The notes: generated by a model from the letters alone, not told the origin. 64,000 nucleotides of DNA from Thermocatellispora tengchongensis (GCF_014202315.1 NZ_JACHGN010000019.1:123944-187943); one strand, 5' to 3'. Shown: positions 1-10,769, numbered from the stretch's first letter. Numbers and translations: made by a program.

Positions 1-624
1 GCCGGTGTCACGGCGCGGCGGCTTCGGCCAGACGATCGCGGTCTTGGCGGTCTTCAGGAACCGCCAGCCCTGGACGCCGCCGATGCGGTCCAGCTCCTCC
101 TCGCTCAGCCCGGTGGCGCCGGTGGGCACGTCGTAGGCGAGGATGCCGAGCTTGGCCACGGCGGTGCCCTTGGTGTTCTTCTTCAGCGTCACCTGGAACT
201 TCAGCCAGTCGGTCTGGCCCTTGTAGAGCACGTAGGGCCCCCAGCACCAGAACCACTGCCCCTCCCAGGAGCACTTGGTGCCCTTGGGGCCGTCCCAGTA
301 GAGGGTGGGCTTGACGCCCTTCGGCACCTGGCCGCCGATCCAGTAGTAGTCGGCGTAGTGGGGGCCGAGGTTCTTGGCCCGGATCGAGTAGGTGATCTTG
401 CCGCCGCGCTTGGTGCGCTTGGTGTAGGACAGCGAGACCTGGAACTTCGAGTACGGGTCGTCGAGCGTCGCGCCGGCGGTCTTCGGCGCGGTCTTAGGCG
501 CGGCGTTCGGCGCGGCGTTCGGCGCGGTCACGGAGGCGTCGGCCGTCTTGGCCGCGGCGGGCGGGGCGAAGGCGAGGGGAGCGACGAGGCCGATCCCGAT
601 GAGAGTGCCGAGTTGTCGGCGCAT
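1..624 (-). CDS. Secreted protein, 3' end cut by window edge
   Basis: The frame opens at ATG 624 and stays open to base 1, giving 208 residues without a stop. A Shine-Dalgarno-like GGAG lies just upstream of the ATG. The first ~27 residues form a signal peptide: MRRQ, then a hydrophobic core ending near PPAAA. An Ala/Pro/Lys-rich spacer follows, then a beta-rich region with alternating hydrophobics and three cysteines or Trp-Cys pairs (around KCSWEGQWFWCWG). This resembles the DUF11-like/Ig-like folds of exported actinobacterial proteins, but I do not recognise a family. It is divergent from the kinase at 843. Function unknown. Confidence 0.7.
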   Translation of the reverse strand, partial: MRRQLGTLIGIGLVAPLAFAPPAAAKTADASVTAPNAAPNAAPKTAPKTAGATLDDPYSKFQVSLSYTKRTKRGGKITYSIRAKNLGPHYADYYWIGGQVPKGVKPTLYWDGPKGTKCSWEGQWFWCWGPYVLYKGQTDWLKFQVTLKKNTKGTAVAKLGILAYDVPTGATGLSEEELDRIGGVQGWRFLKTAKTAIVWPKPPRRDTG

Positions 625-639
625 GGCGTCTCCGGGCGT

Positions 640-842
640 AAACGTGGTTTGGGAGGCTATGGGAGGGATTGCGAAGATTCTTGGTGAACCCCCGAGTTGC
701 CTAGATGATTATTACCTACAACGATCAGTGGCAAAGGCCGCAATCTTTCGAGATATGTCGGTCTCGCGTATCTTTGGTCACTTGAGCGCGCTATTCGGTC
801 ACGGTGTGACATGGCGTGTCGCGGTGGGGCGGGGAGGAAGGC
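640..842. promoter_or_regulatory. Divergent intergenic region with low-GC stretch
   Basis: This gap separates the divergent secreted-protein and kinase genes. It is clearly AT-richer than its surroundings (around 690-780), as expected for promoters. Near 799-811 there is a small perfect palindrome, GTCAC-GGT-GTGAC, and GGTCAC also occurs near 776. These could be operator half-sites. No confident -35/-10 pair was assigned. Confidence 0.35.
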
Positions 843-3800
843 GTGCCGGACATTCAGCCGCTGCGGCAGGGGGATCCGCAGACGCTCGGTGACTATCGCG
901 TCACCGGGCGCTTGGGCGAGGGTGCTCAGGGCGTCGTGTACGCAGCCGACCGCCCCGACGGCACCCGGGTGGCGATCAAGCTGCTCCGCGCCCGCCTGGA
1001 CGGCGACGGGATCGAGGCGGAGCGCTTCCTGCGCGAGGTCGACGCCGCCCGCCGGGTCGCCCAGTTCTGCACCGCCCAGGTGCTCGACGCGTCCCTGAGC
1101 GGCGAGTCGCCGTACATCGTGAGCGAGTACGTGGACGGCGTCTCCCTCCACCGCGTGGTACGCGAGGAGGGCCCGCGCACGGGCGGCGTACTGCACCGCC
1201 TGGCCGTCGGCACCGTCACCGCCCTGGCCGCCATCCACCGCGCGGGCATCGTGCACCGCGACTTCAAGCCCAGCAACGTCCTGCTCGGCTCCGACGGCCC
1301 CCGAGTCATCGACTTCGGCATCTCCCGGGCCCTGGACTCGGCCATGACCCTGACCAGCGGCGTCGTCGGCACGCCGGCGTACATGTCGCCGGAGCAGATC
1401 TCGGGCCAGCGCGTCGGCCCCCCGTCCGACATGTTCAGCTGGGCCCTGACCATGACGTACGCCGCCACCGGCCGGCCCGCCTTCGGCCACGACAGCGTCC
1501 CCGCGGTCATCTACCGCGTCATCAACGACGACCCCGACCTGTCCGCCCTCCCGGACCGCCTGCGCCCCATCGTCGCCGCCTGCCTGAACAAGTCCCCCGA
1601 CCAGCGCCCCACCGCCGCCGACACCCTCTTCGCCCTCCTGGAGCAGCAGGACCCGGCCTCCGACGCCATCCCCCTCCCCGGCATAGCCCCCCTGGTCCAC
1701 CCCGAACCCCAGGACGCCCCCCCAGCCGAACCCCAGGACCCCGCATCCCGGGACGAAGGTGCGGCCTCCACCCCTGGTACGTCATCCCCCACCCCGGTCG
1801 CGGCTCCCCCCGTGACCTCCACCCCCAGCACGGGCCAGCCCCCGACCACGGGTGGGGTTCCGCCTGCGGGCCCGGTCCCGACCACGGGCGGCCTTCCGTC
1901 TGCGGGCCCGGTCTCGGCTGTGGGCGGGCTTCCGTCTGCGGGCCCGATCCCGTCTGCGGGCCCGGTTTCGACTGCGGGCCCGGTCCCCAGCGCGGGCCAG
2001 GTTCCGGCCACGGGATGGAGTCCTGCCGCGGCCTCGCCGCCCGTTCCGGGCCCCGCTCCCACCGCGGCCCCCGCCTCCGAACCGGCACGCGATCCGCGAC
2101 CGGGCCCGGACCAGCGACCGGCCGCCGCCGCAGGACCGGCCGGACCTGTCCCGACGCCCGTTCCCGCCCCCACCTCCGGTCCCACCCCGACCCCAGGCCC
2201 GCTTCCGGCCTCCGGCCCGGCGCCCGCTTCGGGCCCGGCCCCAACCGGGGGCCCGACCGCCACGCCGACACCGGGGCCGCTTCCGGCCTCGGGTGCGGGC
2301 CCAAGCGCGGGCTCGGGCCAGACCTCAGCCCCCGCCTCAAGCCCGGCCTCAGTCCCGGCCTCGGGCCCGGCTTGGGGGCCGCTTCCGGCTGTGGGGTCGG
2401 CGCCCGCTTCGGGGCCGGTCCCGGCCGGGGGGCCGACCGCCGCGCCGACACCGGGGCCGCTTCCGGCCCCGAGTGTGGCCTCGACCCCGGCCTCGGGTCA
2501 GACCTCAAGCCCTGTCTCGGGTCAGACCTCAAGCCCGGTTCCGGGGCAGACCCAAACCCCGGCCTCTGGTCAAGCCCCAACCCCCGTCTCGGGTCAAGCC
2601 CAGAGCCTGACCACCGCGACCTGGAGCCTGCTGCCCGCCTCGGGTCCAACCCCGGCCCCAACCCCGGCCCCGACCTCGGGCCCGGACTCGGCCCCGGCTC
2701 CGACGCCAGCCCTGGGCGCAACCCCAACCCCGGCCCCAACCGGGGCCCCTGCCCCGACTCCGGCCCCGGCTCCGGGGGCCGCAGGTGGCGCGGGTGTGTC
2801 GGCAGACCTCGGTTCGGGTTCCGCCACGGTGCCCGAGCAGGGGGCGGGGGATGGGCCGGTCGCGGCGAAGGGCTTCGGCGTCCCCGGAGCGGACTCCGCG
2901 GGAGAGCCCAGAACGGGAGAGCCCGGAACGGGCGGGCCGGGACCGGATGCGTCGGGAACGGGTGAGCCGCGAACGGATGCGTCGGGAACGGGTGAGCCGC
3001 GAACGGGTGCGTCCGGAACGGGTGAGCCGCGAACGGATGCGTCCGGAACGGGTGAGCCGGGAACAGGTGCGTCGGGAACGGGCGCGTCCGGAACGGGTGA
3101 GCCCGGGGAAGCTTCGGGTGTCCTGCCTGTGGTCATCGTGCCGGTCCAGCGGGGCAAGCCCGGCGCAGGTGGCGGCGCTTCGCAGGGTTCCTCTGCCCCT
3201 TCGCAGGGTTCCTCTCTTCCTTCGCAGGGTTCCTCTGTGGAGGGTGCCGTGACGCCGCCCTTCACCTCCATCCTCCCGCAGCAGGCCCCGTCCGCCGGTG
3301 ACCCCACCGTGCGTACGCCCCTGGGGGAGCGGCCGCCGAGTCTGCCGCATCCGCCCGCGCCCGGGAGTGGGGCGCCGGGGGCGTTCGAGCCTCCGGGGCC
3401 CAGTGACCCCAGTACGCCCGTCCTGCCTCCCCCGGTGCCGTACTCGTCCCCGATTCCCCCGGGGGCGACGGTGCCCAAGGCCCCGCCGGCGCCGCCCGTG
3501 CCTCCCGAGGAGGAGGGCGAGTCCGAGGAGCGGGGGCGGCGGCGCGGTGTGGTGACCGGGGTGATGGTGGCGGCGGTGGCGCTGGCCGCGACCGTGCTCA
3601 TCGTGGTGCCCAGCGCGCTGGACGACGGCGGCGGCAGCGGGACGGTCACGGTCACCTCGGCGCCGCCGAGTCAGGACCTGGCGCTGGCCACCTCGCCCGC
3701 CGTCACGGCCAGTCCGACGCCCACGGCCACCCCGACTTCCACCCCCACCCCCACCCCGACCCCGGGGGACAGCGTGGCGACCGTCGTGGCCAGCGTGGGG

Positions 3801-4754
3801 CTCGGTGAGCAGAGCGGGAAGTCGCTCAAGGGCCACAGCAAGGCGGTGCAGTCGGTGGCGGGGATCACGATCGGCGACCGCTACACGGTCGTCTCGGGCG
3901 GCCAGGACGGCAGCCTGCGCCTGTGGGACCCGGTCAAGCACAAGTTCCTGCACCGCCTCACCGGCCACCGCGGCGAGATCTACGCGGTCTCCACGATCAC
4001 GATCAAGGGCACCCCGTACGCCGTGACCGGCGGCTACGACCACACCGTGCGGCTGTGGAACCTCAAGAAGCGCACGCACCGGATTCTCGGCTACCACCCC
4101 ATCGCGGTGTTCGCGGTGGCGGCCGGGAACGTCAAGGGCAAGCCGGTGGCCGTCACCGGCGACGGCGACGGGATGCTGCGCTTCTGGGACCTGAGCAAGC
4201 GCCGCCAGATCGGCTCGGTGCGGGCGCACGGCAAGGACGTGAACTGGCTCGCCTGGGGCAAGATCGGCGACCGGGTCGTGGCGGTCTCGGCCAGTGAGGA
4301 CGAGTCGCTGCGGGTCTGGGACGTCGCCAAGCGCAAGGCGTACGGCAAGCGCTACACCGGCCACACCAAGCCGGTCTTCTCGGTCACCCTGGGCGAGGTG
4401 GACGGCAGGACCGTGGCCATCTCCGGCGGCAAGGACGAGAAGATCCGCATCTGGGACCCCAAGACCGGCAAGTCGATCGGCAAGTCGCTGACCGGCCACA
4501 AGGACAACGTGTACACCCTGTGCCTCGGCACGGTGGACGACGCGCCGGTGCTCGTCTCCGGCAGCACCGACGGGACGATCCGGGCATGGGACCCGGTAGC
4601 TCGCAAATCCGTCGGAGAGTCGGTCAAAGCCCACAAGGGCGGTGTCTACACCGTGGCCATCACCGAGGTGGACGACAAGCCCGTGGTTGTCTCCGGAGGT
4701 AAGGACAGGTCAATCAAGATATGGAATCTGGAGACGACCTTCACCGGAAGCTGA
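843..4754 (+). CDS. Membrane Ser/Thr protein kinase with repeat-rich linker and WD40 propeller
   Basis: A transmembrane Hanks-type kinase of 1303 residues. I chose GTG 843 over GTG 816 because GGGGAGGAAG precedes it directly. The kinase domain (about residues 17-270) is complete: Gly-rich loop GRLGEGAQG, Lys46 in VAIK, alpha-C Glu65, HRD at 138-140, DFG at 157-159 and [11 protein letters not shown] very long Pro/Ala/Gly/Ser/Thr linker (about 280-895) includes tandem decapeptides. One membrane helix near 900-925 follows an Arg cluster. The C-terminal part holds seven WD40 repeats (GH...WD spaced about 43 residues), which makes one complete extracytoplasmic propeller. Kinase-inside, sensor-outside topology is inferred. 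The paralogue at 4867 follows at once. Ligand and substrates are unknown. Confidence 0.93.
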   Translation: MPDIQPLRQGDPQTLGDYRVTGRLGEGAQGVVYAADRPDGTRVAIKLLRARLDGDGIEAERFLREVDAARRVAQFCTAQVLDASLSGESPYIVSEYVDGVSLHRVVREEGPRTGGVLHRLAVGTVTALAAIHRAGIVHRDFKPSNVLLGSDGPRVIDFGISRALDSAMTLTSGVVGTPAYMSPEQISGQRVGPPSDMFSWALTMTYAATGRPAFGHDSVPAVIYRVINDDPDLSALPDRLRPIVAACLNKSPDQRPTAADTLFALLEQQDPASDAIPLPGIAPLVHPEPQDAPPAEPQDPASRDEGAASTPGTSSPTPVAAPPVTSTPSTGQPPTTGGVPPAGPVPTTGGLPSAGPVSAVGGLPSAGPIPSAGPVSTAGPVPSAGQVPATGWSPAAASPPVPGPAPTAAPASEPARDPRPGPDQRPAAAAGPAGPVPTPVPAPTSGPTPTPGPLPASGPAPASGPAPTGGPTATPTPGPLPASGAGPSAGSGQTSAPASSPASVPASGPAWGPLPAVGSAPASGPVPAGGPTAAPTPGPLPAPSVASTPASGQTSSPVSGQTSSPVPGQTQTPASGQAPTPVSGQAQSLTTATWSLLPASGPTPAPTPAPTSGPDSAPAPTPALGATPTPAPTGAPAPTPAPAPGAAGGAGVSADLGSGSATVPEQGAGDGPVAAKGFGVPGADSAGEPRTGEPGTGGPGPDASGTGEPRTDASGTGEPRTGASGTGEPRTDASGTGEPGTGASGTGASGTGEPGEASGVLPVVIVPVQRGKPGAGGGASQGSSAPSQGSSLPSQGSSVEGAVTPPFTSILPQQAPSAGDPTVRTPLGERPPSLPHPPAPGSGAPGAFEPPGPSDPSTPVLPPPVPYSSPIPPGATVPKAPPAPPVPPEEEGESEERGRRRGVVTGVMVAAVALAATVLIVVPSALDDGGGSGTVTVTSAPPSQDLALATSPAVTASPTPTATPTSTPTPTPTPGDSVATVVASVGLGEQSGKSLKGHSKAVQSVAGITIGDRYTVVSGGQDGSLRLWDPVKHKFLHRLTGHRGEIYAVSTITIKGTPYAVTGGYDHTVRLWNLKKRTHRILGYHPIAVFAVAAGNVKGKPVAVTGDGDGMLRFWDLSKRRQIGSVRAHGKDVNWLAWGKIGDRVVAVSASEDESLRVWDVAKRKAYGKRYTGHTKPVFSVTLGEVDGRTVAISGGKDEKIRIWDPKTGKSIGKSLTGHKDNVYTLCLGTVDDAPVLVSGSTDGTIRAWDPVARKSVGESVKAHKGGVYTVAITEVDDKPVVVSGGKDRSIKIWNLETTFTGS
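2946..3104 (+). repeat. 30-bp tandem repeats inside the kinase linker
   Basis: Four 30-bp units start at 2946, 2976, 3006 and 3036, followed by degenerate half-units. They encode a decapeptide of the type [11 protein letters not shown] second short repeat at about 3178-3238 encodes SQGSS three times. The array lies in the proline-rich linker, so unit gain or loss would keep the frame and change linker length. Confidence 0.85.
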
Positions 4755-4766
4755 CCGGCGTATTGT

Positions 4767-4806
4767 GTGGACCCACCACAACTTACGTGGACCCCCCACA
4801 AGTACC
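4767..4806. repeat. Two 20-bp imperfect tandem repeats upstream of second kinase
   Basis: Units at 4767-4786 and 4787-4806 differ at few positions. Each begins GTGGACC and contains GTGG...CCAC arms able to form a short inverted repeat. The 20-bp period is about two helical turns, so the units would face the same side of the DNA. They lie 60-100 bp before the ATG at 4867, a plausible operator position. Confidence 0.55.
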
Positions 4807-4866
4807 CCGGGTCTCCGCGAACACCCGCGAATACCCGTGATCCCGGCCTTGCCGGAGGAGGTGCGC

Positions 4867-7068
4867 ATGCCGCTCGCCCCATCCAGTGGGACGGGTGATC
4901 CCGATGCGCTCGGTGGTTACCGGATCTCTGGCCGCCTGGGCGAGGGCGACCAGGGTGTGATCTACGCGGCCGACGGCCCCGGCGACGAGCCCGTGGCGGT
5001 CAAGCTGCTCCACCCGCGGTTCCGGCTCACCGGCGAGGGCCCCGAGCGATTCCTGGCGGCGATCGACCCCCTGCGCGACGCCGAACACCCGCACACCCCG
5101 CGACTGCTGGACGCCGGCATCCACGACGGCCGCCCGTACGTCGTGCACACCCTCGCCCACGGCTTCCCGCTCTCGGTCAACGTGTCCGGCGACCGGCTGA
5201 TGGACCTGGTCGAGGGCACCGCCGAAGCCCTGGCCTCGCTGCACGGGGCCGGCGTGGTGCACCGCGACGTCAAGCCGGGCAACATCCTGCTCGGCGGCGA
5301 CGGCCCCTGGCTGCTGGACGCCGGCATCGCCGCCGCGCTCGACGCCGCCACCACGATGTTCAGCGCCGTCATCGGCTCCCCGCAGTACATGTCGCCGGAG
5401 CAGGTCGCGGGCGACGAGATCGGCCCGGCGTCCGACGTGTTCAGCTGGGCCGCCACGATGGCCTTCGCGGCGACCGGGCGCGGCCCGTTCGAGGACGACT
5501 CCGTGCCCGCCGTGCTCAACCGGGTCTTCGCCGCGGCCCCCGATCTGTCGGCCGTACGGGAGGACCTGCGCCTGGTCCTCACCCGCTGCCTGGCCAAGGC
5601 CCCGGACGCCCGCCCCACGATGCCGGAGGTCCTCACCTCCCTCCCGGCCCGCCCCGTCGTCCTCGCCGCCGCGTCCCCACCACCCGAGCCCGAGCCCGAG
5701 CCTGAGCTCGAACCCGAGCCGGAACCGGCACCTGAGCCTGAGCCCGAACCCGAGCCGGAACCGGCATCTGAGCCTGAGCCCGAGGCCGAGCCGGAGGCGG
5801 GCGCGGGATCCGAGCCTGAGCCCGAGCCTGAGCCCGAGCCGATGCCGGAACCGACGCCGATGCCCGTGCCGGTGCCGGTCGCGGCGCCGCGGCGGCGTAC
5901 CGGACGCAAGGTGCTGCTCGGGATCGGGGTGGCGGCGGTCGTCGGGACGCCCGCGTGGCTGGTGTTCGGGGGCGGCGCGCAGGTGGTGTCCGGGCCGCGT
6001 CCGGTGCCCACGGTCGGGATCGTCAACCAGGCGGGCGTCGCCACGCCGGAGCCCTCGGAACGGCCCGTGGAGGAGGAGAGCGCGCCGCCGCCGACGGGCA
6101 CGTCCTGGCTCGGCTACGGCTTCCGGGTGCGCTCGGTACGGGTGGCGGACGTGCGCGGCCTCGCCACCGCCGAGGTGGACGGCCGGCCCATAGTGGTCAC
6201 GGCGGGCGCGGACGGCGCGGTGCGGCGCTGGGAGCTGGAGACCGGCGAGCCGGTCGGCAAGCCGCTCAAGGGCCACAAGGGCGCCGTGGAGGCCGTGGCC
6301 GTCACGACGCTCGGCGGCGCCCCGGTGGCGGTCTCCGGGGGCAGGGACGGGACGCTGCGGTTCTGGGACCTGGCCGACGGCGGCCAGGCGGCGCGGGCGT
6401 ACCGGCTCAAAGGGGGCGGGGTGACCGCGCTCGCGGTGGTGAAGGCGGGCCGGCGCACCCTGCTGGCCGCGGCCACCGCGGATCGCCGGATCACGGTGCT
6501 CGACCTGAAGACCCGCCGCCCGGTCGGGAGGCCGCTGCGCGGGCACCGGGGCGCCATCGCCGCGCTCGCGGCGGCCGAGACGGCGAGCGGCCGGCCGATC
6601 CTGGTCTCCGGCGGCCGGGACGAGACCGTACGCGCGTGGGACCCGCTGCGGGCCCGCCCGTTCGGCAAGCCGTACCACGCGCACACCCGGCCGGTCGAGG
6701 CGCTGGCGTCGGGCGAGATCGGCGGCCGGCCGGTGGTGATCTCGGCGGGTCAGGAGCGGGCGATCCGGCTGTGGCGCCCCGACCGGCTCCGCTCGGTCCG
6801 GCCCGCGCTCGCGGGCCCCAAGGGCACCGTGCACGCCCTGGCGCGCGCCGAGCTGGACGGCAGGCCGACCCTGATCGCGGCGAGCGGTGACGGTGTCCTG
6901 CGCGCCTGGGACCTGGCCACCGGCAAGCTGCGCGGCAAGATCGAGGAGGCGCACGACGGCGCGGCGACCGCCGTGGTGCCGCACGTGGACGAGCAGGGGC
7001 GGCTGATGCTGGTCTCGGCCGGGAGCGACGACGCCCTGCGCATCTGGCGGTTCGGCTCGCTCACCTGA
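4867..7068 (+). CDS. Membrane kinase-like protein with WD40 propeller, degenerate catalytic motifs
   Basis: This 733-residue paralogue of the upstream kinase starts at ATG 4867, behind GGAGGAGG. The kinase-like domain (about 17-265) keeps the Gly loop GRLGEGDQG, Lys46 (VAVK) and HRDVKPGN at 132-140. Two normally invariant features are altered: DFG reads DAG at 151-153, and the alpha-C glutamate present at residue 65 of the neighbour is Ala65 here (RFLAAI versus RFLREV). A Glu-Pro repeat linker (about 275-335), one membrane helix (about 343-365) and seven WD40-type repeats follow. It may be a pseudokinase or a weak kinase working with its neighbour (inference). Confidence 0.9.
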   Translation: MPLAPSSGTGDPDALGGYRISGRLGEGDQGVIYAADGPGDEPVAVKLLHPRFRLTGEGPERFLAAIDPLRDAEHPHTPRLLDAGIHDGRPYVVHTLAHGFPLSVNVSGDRLMDLVEGTAEALASLHGAGVVHRDVKPGNILLGGDGPWLLDAGIAAALDAATTMFSAVIGSPQYMSPEQVAGDEIGPASDVFSWAATMAFAATGRGPFEDDSVPAVLNRVFAAAPDLSAVREDLRLVLTRCLAKAPDARPTMPEVLTSLPARPVVLAAASPPPEPEPEPELEPEPEPAPEPEPEPEPEPASEPEPEAEPEAGAGSEPEPEPEPEPMPEPTPMPVPVPVAAPRRRTGRKVLLGIGVAAVVGTPAWLVFGGGAQVVSGPRPVPTVGIVNQAGVATPEPSERPVEEESAPPPTGTSWLGYGFRVRSVRVADVRGLATAEVDGRPIVVTAGADGAVRRWELETGEPVGKPLKGHKGAVEAVAVTTLGGAPVAVSGGRDGTLRFWDLADGGQAARAYRLKGGGVTALAVVKAGRRTLLAAATADRRITVLDLKTRRPVGRPLRGHRGAIAALAAAETASGRPILVSGGRDETVRAWDPLRARPFGKPYHAHTRPVEALASGEIGGRPVVISAGQERAIRLWRPDRLRSVRPALAGPKGTVHALARAELDGRPTLIAASGDGVLRAWDLATGKLRGKIEEAHDGAATAVVPHVDEQGRLMLVSAGSDDALRIWRFGSLT

Positions 7069-7921
7069 TCCCGGGCTCGTGCAGGATCGCGTGGTGCGCG
7101 GCGACGCGGGCCCGGCGCACCGCGCGGTCCAGCTCGCGCAGCGCGTCGCCGCGGGCGGTGATCTGGCCCGAGGTGAGGCCGCGGTCGTCGGCCAGCCGCA
7201 GCGCGGAGGCGAGCCGCGCCGACAGCACCGCCACCCGGTGGGCGCGGGCGGGGTAGCCGGGCGCCAGCGCCTCCTCGGCGGTCTTCAGCGCCGAACCCGG
7301 ATGGGCCTGCCGCGGGCCCTCGACGGTGCTGAGCGTCTCGGTGGCCGAACGCATCGCGCTGCTCAGCGCGTGCTCGGCCTCGGCGAGCGAGGGCAGGTCG
7401 GGCGTGGCGGGGGCGGCCGGCAGAACCGTCCACCGGATGCCGACGTAGGATGAGCCGCGCCGGTCCACCGCGGGCACGAGACCAAGACACGTGTCCGGCA
7501 ACACGGCTATCGCGGCCTCGCCCGCCTCGATGGCCGCGGAGTTGAAGGAGGGCGGTCCTGTGAGGCCGAGCGGGTCGCCCGCGACGGGAAGCGCCAGACG
7601 CAGCGCGCTCAGCCCGGCCGTCCGCAACTCCGCCAGGAACCGGCGCAGGGGGATGTCCGCGCCCGGGTCATCGCCGGACGGACCGGAGAGGCCGGCGAGC
7701 CCGGAGAGCCCGGAGCGCTCAGAGACCCCGGAGAGCCCGCCGAGCCCGGTCGCCGGGTTCGGCGCGGCCGATGGGGGGAGGTGCGGCAGGGGTGCGGCGA
7801 TCAGGCCGGGCCCGGCCGTACGCTCGACCTGGTCCACCGCCTCGTCGAGGCCGATGTGGCCGGTGAGCCAGGCGTTTCCCCAGCAGACGAGCGTCGCCGA
7901 TATCGGTGAATCAACGTGCAC
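7061..7921 (-). CDS. Conserved hypothetical protein
   Basis: A protein of 286 residues with no family I recognise. It begins [18 protein letters not shown], has a Gly/Ser/Leu-rich low-complexity stretch near residues 55-80, and an Ala/Arg-rich helical C-terminus. No signal peptide or membrane helix is evident, so it is probably cytoplasmic. I chose GTG 7921 because a TATCGT -10-like hexamer (7928-7933 on the opposite strand) lies six bases upstream and there is no Shine-Dalgarno sequence, which suggests a leaderless mRNA. It converges on the kinase-like gene with an 8-bp overlap and is divergent from the ABC ATPase. Confidence 0.7.
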   Translation of the reverse strand: MHVDSPISATLVCWGNAWLTGHIGLDEAVDQVERTAGPGLIAAPLPHLPPSAAPNPATGLGGLSGVSERSGLSGLAGLSGPSGDDPGADIPLRRFLAELRTAGLSALRLALPVAGDPLGLTGPPSFNSAAIEAGEAAIAVLPDTCLGLVPAVDRRGSSYVGIRWTVLPAAPATPDLPSLAEAEHALSSAMRSATETLSTVEGPRQAHPGSALKTAEEALAPGYPARAHRVAVLSARLASALRLADDRGLTSGQITARGDALRELDRAVRRARVAAHHAILHEPGIR

Positions 7922-7987
7922 CGCACCACGATATGCGCTGAGCCTGCAATAGGTTTTAGCCAGACGGATGTAAGGGAGTGATCGGGG

Positions 7988-8782
7988 ATGGGCGGTCAGG
8001 TGCTGCGACTGGCGGATGTCGCCGTCCGCAGGGACGGTGCGGCGCTGCTGCGCGGCATCGACTGGGCCGTGGGGGCGGACGAGCGCTGGGTGGTCATCGG
8101 GCCCAACGGGGCGGGCAAGACCACCTTGCTCCAGGTGGCGGGGGCGTTGCTGTACCCCACCGAGGGCACCGTCGAGATCCTCGGCGAGCGGCTCGGCCAC
8201 ACCGACGTGCTCGAACTGCGTACGCGGATCGGCCTGGCCAGCTCGGCGCTGGCCGAGCGGGTGCCGCCGGAGGAGAAGGTGATCGACCTGGTCCTCACCG
8301 CGTCGTACGCCGTGCTGGGCCGGTGGACCGAGGAGTACGACTCCCACGACGTGACCCGGGCCGTGGAGCTGATCGACCAGCTCGGCTGCGCCCACCTGAT
8401 CCGGCGCCGGTTCAACACGCTGTCCGAGGGCGAGCGCAAGCGGGTGCAGATCGCCCGCGCGCTGATGCCCGACCCCGAGCTGCTGCTGCTCGACGAGCCC
8501 GCCGCCGGGCTCGACCTGGGCGGGCGCGAGGATCTGGTCCGCCGCCTGTCGGGGCTGGCCCAGGATCCGAAGGCGCCCACGATGGTGCTGGTCACCCACC
8601 ACGTCGAGGAGGTCCCGGCCGGGTTCACCCACGCCATGCTGCTGCGGCACGGCTCGGTGGTGGCCCAGGGGCCGATCGACTACGTGATGACCGCCGAGAA
8701 CCTGTCGGCGACGTTCGGGGTGCAGCTCACCCTCGACCGGGGCGGCGACGGGCGATGGTACGCCAGGGCCAACGGCTACTGA
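7988..8782 (+). CDS. ABC transporter ATP-binding protein
   Basis: A 264-residue ABC ATPase. It has Walker A GPNGAGKT, a signature variant LSEGERKRVQIARAL, Walker B LLLLDEPAAGLDL, and the switch histidine in VLVTHHVEE. GGGAG precedes ATG 7988. The sequence resembles stand-alone ATPases of the ModF/YjjK-like cytosolic type. No permease gene adjoins it: the neighbour downstream is an SPFH protein about 100 bp away. It may therefore act with a permease encoded elsewhere, or not in transport at all. The substrate cannot be inferred. Confidence 0.9.
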   Translation: MGGQVLRLADVAVRRDGAALLRGIDWAVGADERWVVIGPNGAGKTTLLQVAGALLYPTEGTVEILGERLGHTDVLELRTRIGLASSALAERVPPEEKVIDLVLTASYAVLGRWTEEYDSHDVTRAVELIDQLGCAHLIRRRFNTLSEGERKRVQIARALMPDPELLLLDEPAAGLDLGGREDLVRRLSGLAQDPKAPTMVLVTHHVEEVPAGFTHAMLLRHGSVVAQGPIDYVMTAENLSATFGVQLTLDRGGDGRWYARANGY

Positions 8783-8886
8783 GCCCCATACGCCCTCTTC
8801 TGCCGGGTTGACGGGCCGGTAAAGGGAAAACCAAATATCATTTCGGCCAACGTTCCACCGGCAGTGCAGTCGACATGGGGGCCGGA

Positions 8887-9816
8887 ATGGCATGGGAACA
8901 GGTGCTCGCCGCCGTCGTCGTCGTGGCGTTCCTCGGATTCACGGTCGCCCGCACGATCCGGGTGGTGCCCCCGGCCACCGCCGGCGTCGTCGAGCGGCTG
9001 GGCCGTTACCACCGCACGCTCAACCCCGGGGTCAACGTGGTGGTCCCGTTCATCGACCGCATCCGCGACCTCACCGACCTGCGCGAGCAGGTCGTCTCCT
9101 TCCCGCCCCAGCCCGTCAGCACCGCCGACAACCTCGTCGTGTCCATCGACACGGTCGTGCACTACCGCATCACCGACCCCAAGGCGGCGATGTACGAGGT
9201 CGCGGGGGTGCTGTCGGCGGTGGAGCAGCTCATCACCACCACCCTGCGCGGCGTGGTCGGCCGGATGGAGCTGGAGCGCGCGCTGACCTCGCGCGATGAG
9301 ATCAAGGAGGAGCTGCGGCTCGGCCTGGCCACCGCCACCGAGCGGTGGGGGGTGGCGATCGAGCGGATCGAGCTGAAGTCGATCGAGCCGCCCGCGTCCA
9401 TCCAGGAGTCGATGGAGCGGCGGATGCGGGCCGAGCGCGACAAGCAGGCCGCGGTGCTGGAGGCCCAGGGCCGCCGGGAGGCCGCGATCCTCAGCGCCGA
9501 GGGCGAGAAGCAGGCCGCGCTGCTGCGGGCGGGCGGCGAGGCCGAGGCGGTGGTGCTGAAGGCCCAGGCCGACGCCGAGGCGCACGCGATGCGGGCCAAG
9601 GGCCAGGCCGACGCCATCGCCATGGTGTTCCAGGCCATCCACGAGGGACGCCCCGACGAGCGCCTGCTCGCCTACCAGTACCTCCAGACCCTCCCCGAGA
9701 TCGCCAAGGGCGACGCCAACAAGGTGTGGATCGTGCCCTCCGAGATGGGCAAGGTGCTGGAGGGCCTGAACCTGTTCGCCCGGCCGCAGGAGCCCCGCAC
9801 CGGCACCGACACCTGA
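8887..9816 (+). CDS. SPFH/Band 7 (stomatin-like) membrane protein
   Basis: A 309-residue SPFH-domain protein. The N-terminus is one membrane helix (AAVVVVAFLGF), followed by the SPFH core with VVPPATAGVVERLGRY and FIDRI...VVSFPPQPV, then a long Ala/Glu/Arg-rich coiled coil (about 170-250) typical of oligomerising stomatins. Such proteins form large rings at membrane microdomains and often regulate proteolysis or transporters. ATG 8887 has GGGGG at a suitable distance; an in-frame ATG at 8875 lacks a clear ribosome binding site but is possible. It lies about 100 bp after the ABC ATPase and may be cotranscribed. No NfeD partner gene is adjacent. Confidence 0.9.
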   Translation: MAWEQVLAAVVVVAFLGFTVARTIRVVPPATAGVVERLGRYHRTLNPGVNVVVPFIDRIRDLTDLREQVVSFPPQPVSTADNLVVSIDTVVHYRITDPKAAMYEVAGVLSAVEQLITTTLRGVVGRMELERALTSRDEIKEELRLGLATATERWGVAIERIELKSIEPPASIQESMERRMRAERDKQAAVLEAQGRREAAILSAEGEKQAALLRAGGEAEAVVLKAQADAEAHAMRAKGQADAIAMVFQAIHEGRPDERLLAYQYLQTLPEIAKGDANKVWIVPSEMGKVLEGLNLFARPQEPRTGTDT

Positions 9817-10010
9817 CCGGCGCGCACACCCATCGGCTCCCGCACTGACGGGCGCGCACACCTGACCGGCGCCGACACCGGACCGGCGCCTGAGGGTTGT
9901 GCTCCCGGCCCGTTGCGGACGCGACGTGGGCGTGAGCCGGGCACCCGGTGTCCGCATCCGGACGGGCCGCCCCATATCCTTCGGCGGACGACCGTACGAG
10001 GGGTGGGGCA

Positions 10011-10769
10011 GTGACGCCGTGGGAGGCGGCCGCGGTGGTCGCGGCCGGAATCGGAGCCGGAGGGATCAACGCGGTGGTGGGGTCGGGATCTCTGATCACG
10101 TTCCCGACGCTGCTGGCTCTGGGCTACCCGCCGATCGTCGCGAACGTGTCCAACAACCTCGGGCTGGTGCCCGGCGGGGTGACCGGCGTGCTCGGCTACC
10201 GCAACGAGCTGAAGGGCCAGGCGGGCCGCCTGCTCCGGCTCGGCGTCGCCTCGGTGCTCGGCGCGGTGGCCGGCGGGCTGCTGCTGCTCCGGCTGCCCGA
10301 GGACGCGTTCGAGGTGATCGTGCCGGTGCTGATCGGGCTGGCCTGCGTGCTGGTCGTGGTGCAGCCGAGGCTGAACAAGTGGCTGGCCGCGCGCCGCGAG
10401 TTCGCCCACCCGCACGGCGGGCCGTGGCTGTGGCTGGGCGTGCTGGCCGCCGGCGTGTACGGCGGCTACTTCGGCGCCGCCCAGGGCGTGGTGCTGATCG
10501 GCCTGCTCGGCAGTTTCCTGGACGACGGGCTGCAGCGCGTCAACGCGGCCAAGAACATGCTCTCGCTGCTGGTCAACACCGCCGCCGCGATCCTGTTCAT
10601 CCTGGTCGCCCCGGTGGACTGGCCGGCCGTGGCCGCGGTCGCCGCCGGCACGATGATCGGCGGCTACCTGGGCGCACGGGTCGGCCGCAAGCTGCCCGCG
10701 CCCGTGCTGCGCGGCTTCATCGTGCTGGTCGGCGTGGTCGCGATCGTCAACCTCGTCTCGGAGTGGTAG
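10011..10769 (+). CDS. TauE/SafE family membrane transporter
   Basis: A 252-residue polytopic membrane protein with about eight hydrophobic segments. It has the TauE/SafE (DUF81) hallmarks: a first half with GAGGINAVVGSGSLITFP, NVSNNLG at about residue 48, and an equivalent second-half motif, GGYFGAAQG...NAAKN. Members export sulfite, sulfoacetate or related organosulfonates; the substrate here cannot be told. GTG 10011 follows GGGGTGGGGCA. The gene converges on the histidine kinase gene with no spacing: the two stop codons are adjacent inside a hairpin. Confidence 0.88.
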   Translation: MTPWEAAAVVAAGIGAGGINAVVGSGSLITFPTLLALGYPPIVANVSNNLGLVPGGVTGVLGYRNELKGQAGRLLRLGVASVLGAVAGGLLLLRLPEDAFEVIVPVLIGLACVLVVVQPRLNKWLAARREFAHPHGGPWLWLGVLAAGVYGGYFGAAQGVVLIGLLGSFLDDGLQRVNAAKNMLSLLVNTAAAILFILVAPVDWPAVAAVAAGTMIGGYLGARVGRKLPAPVLRGFIVLVGVVAIVNLVSEW

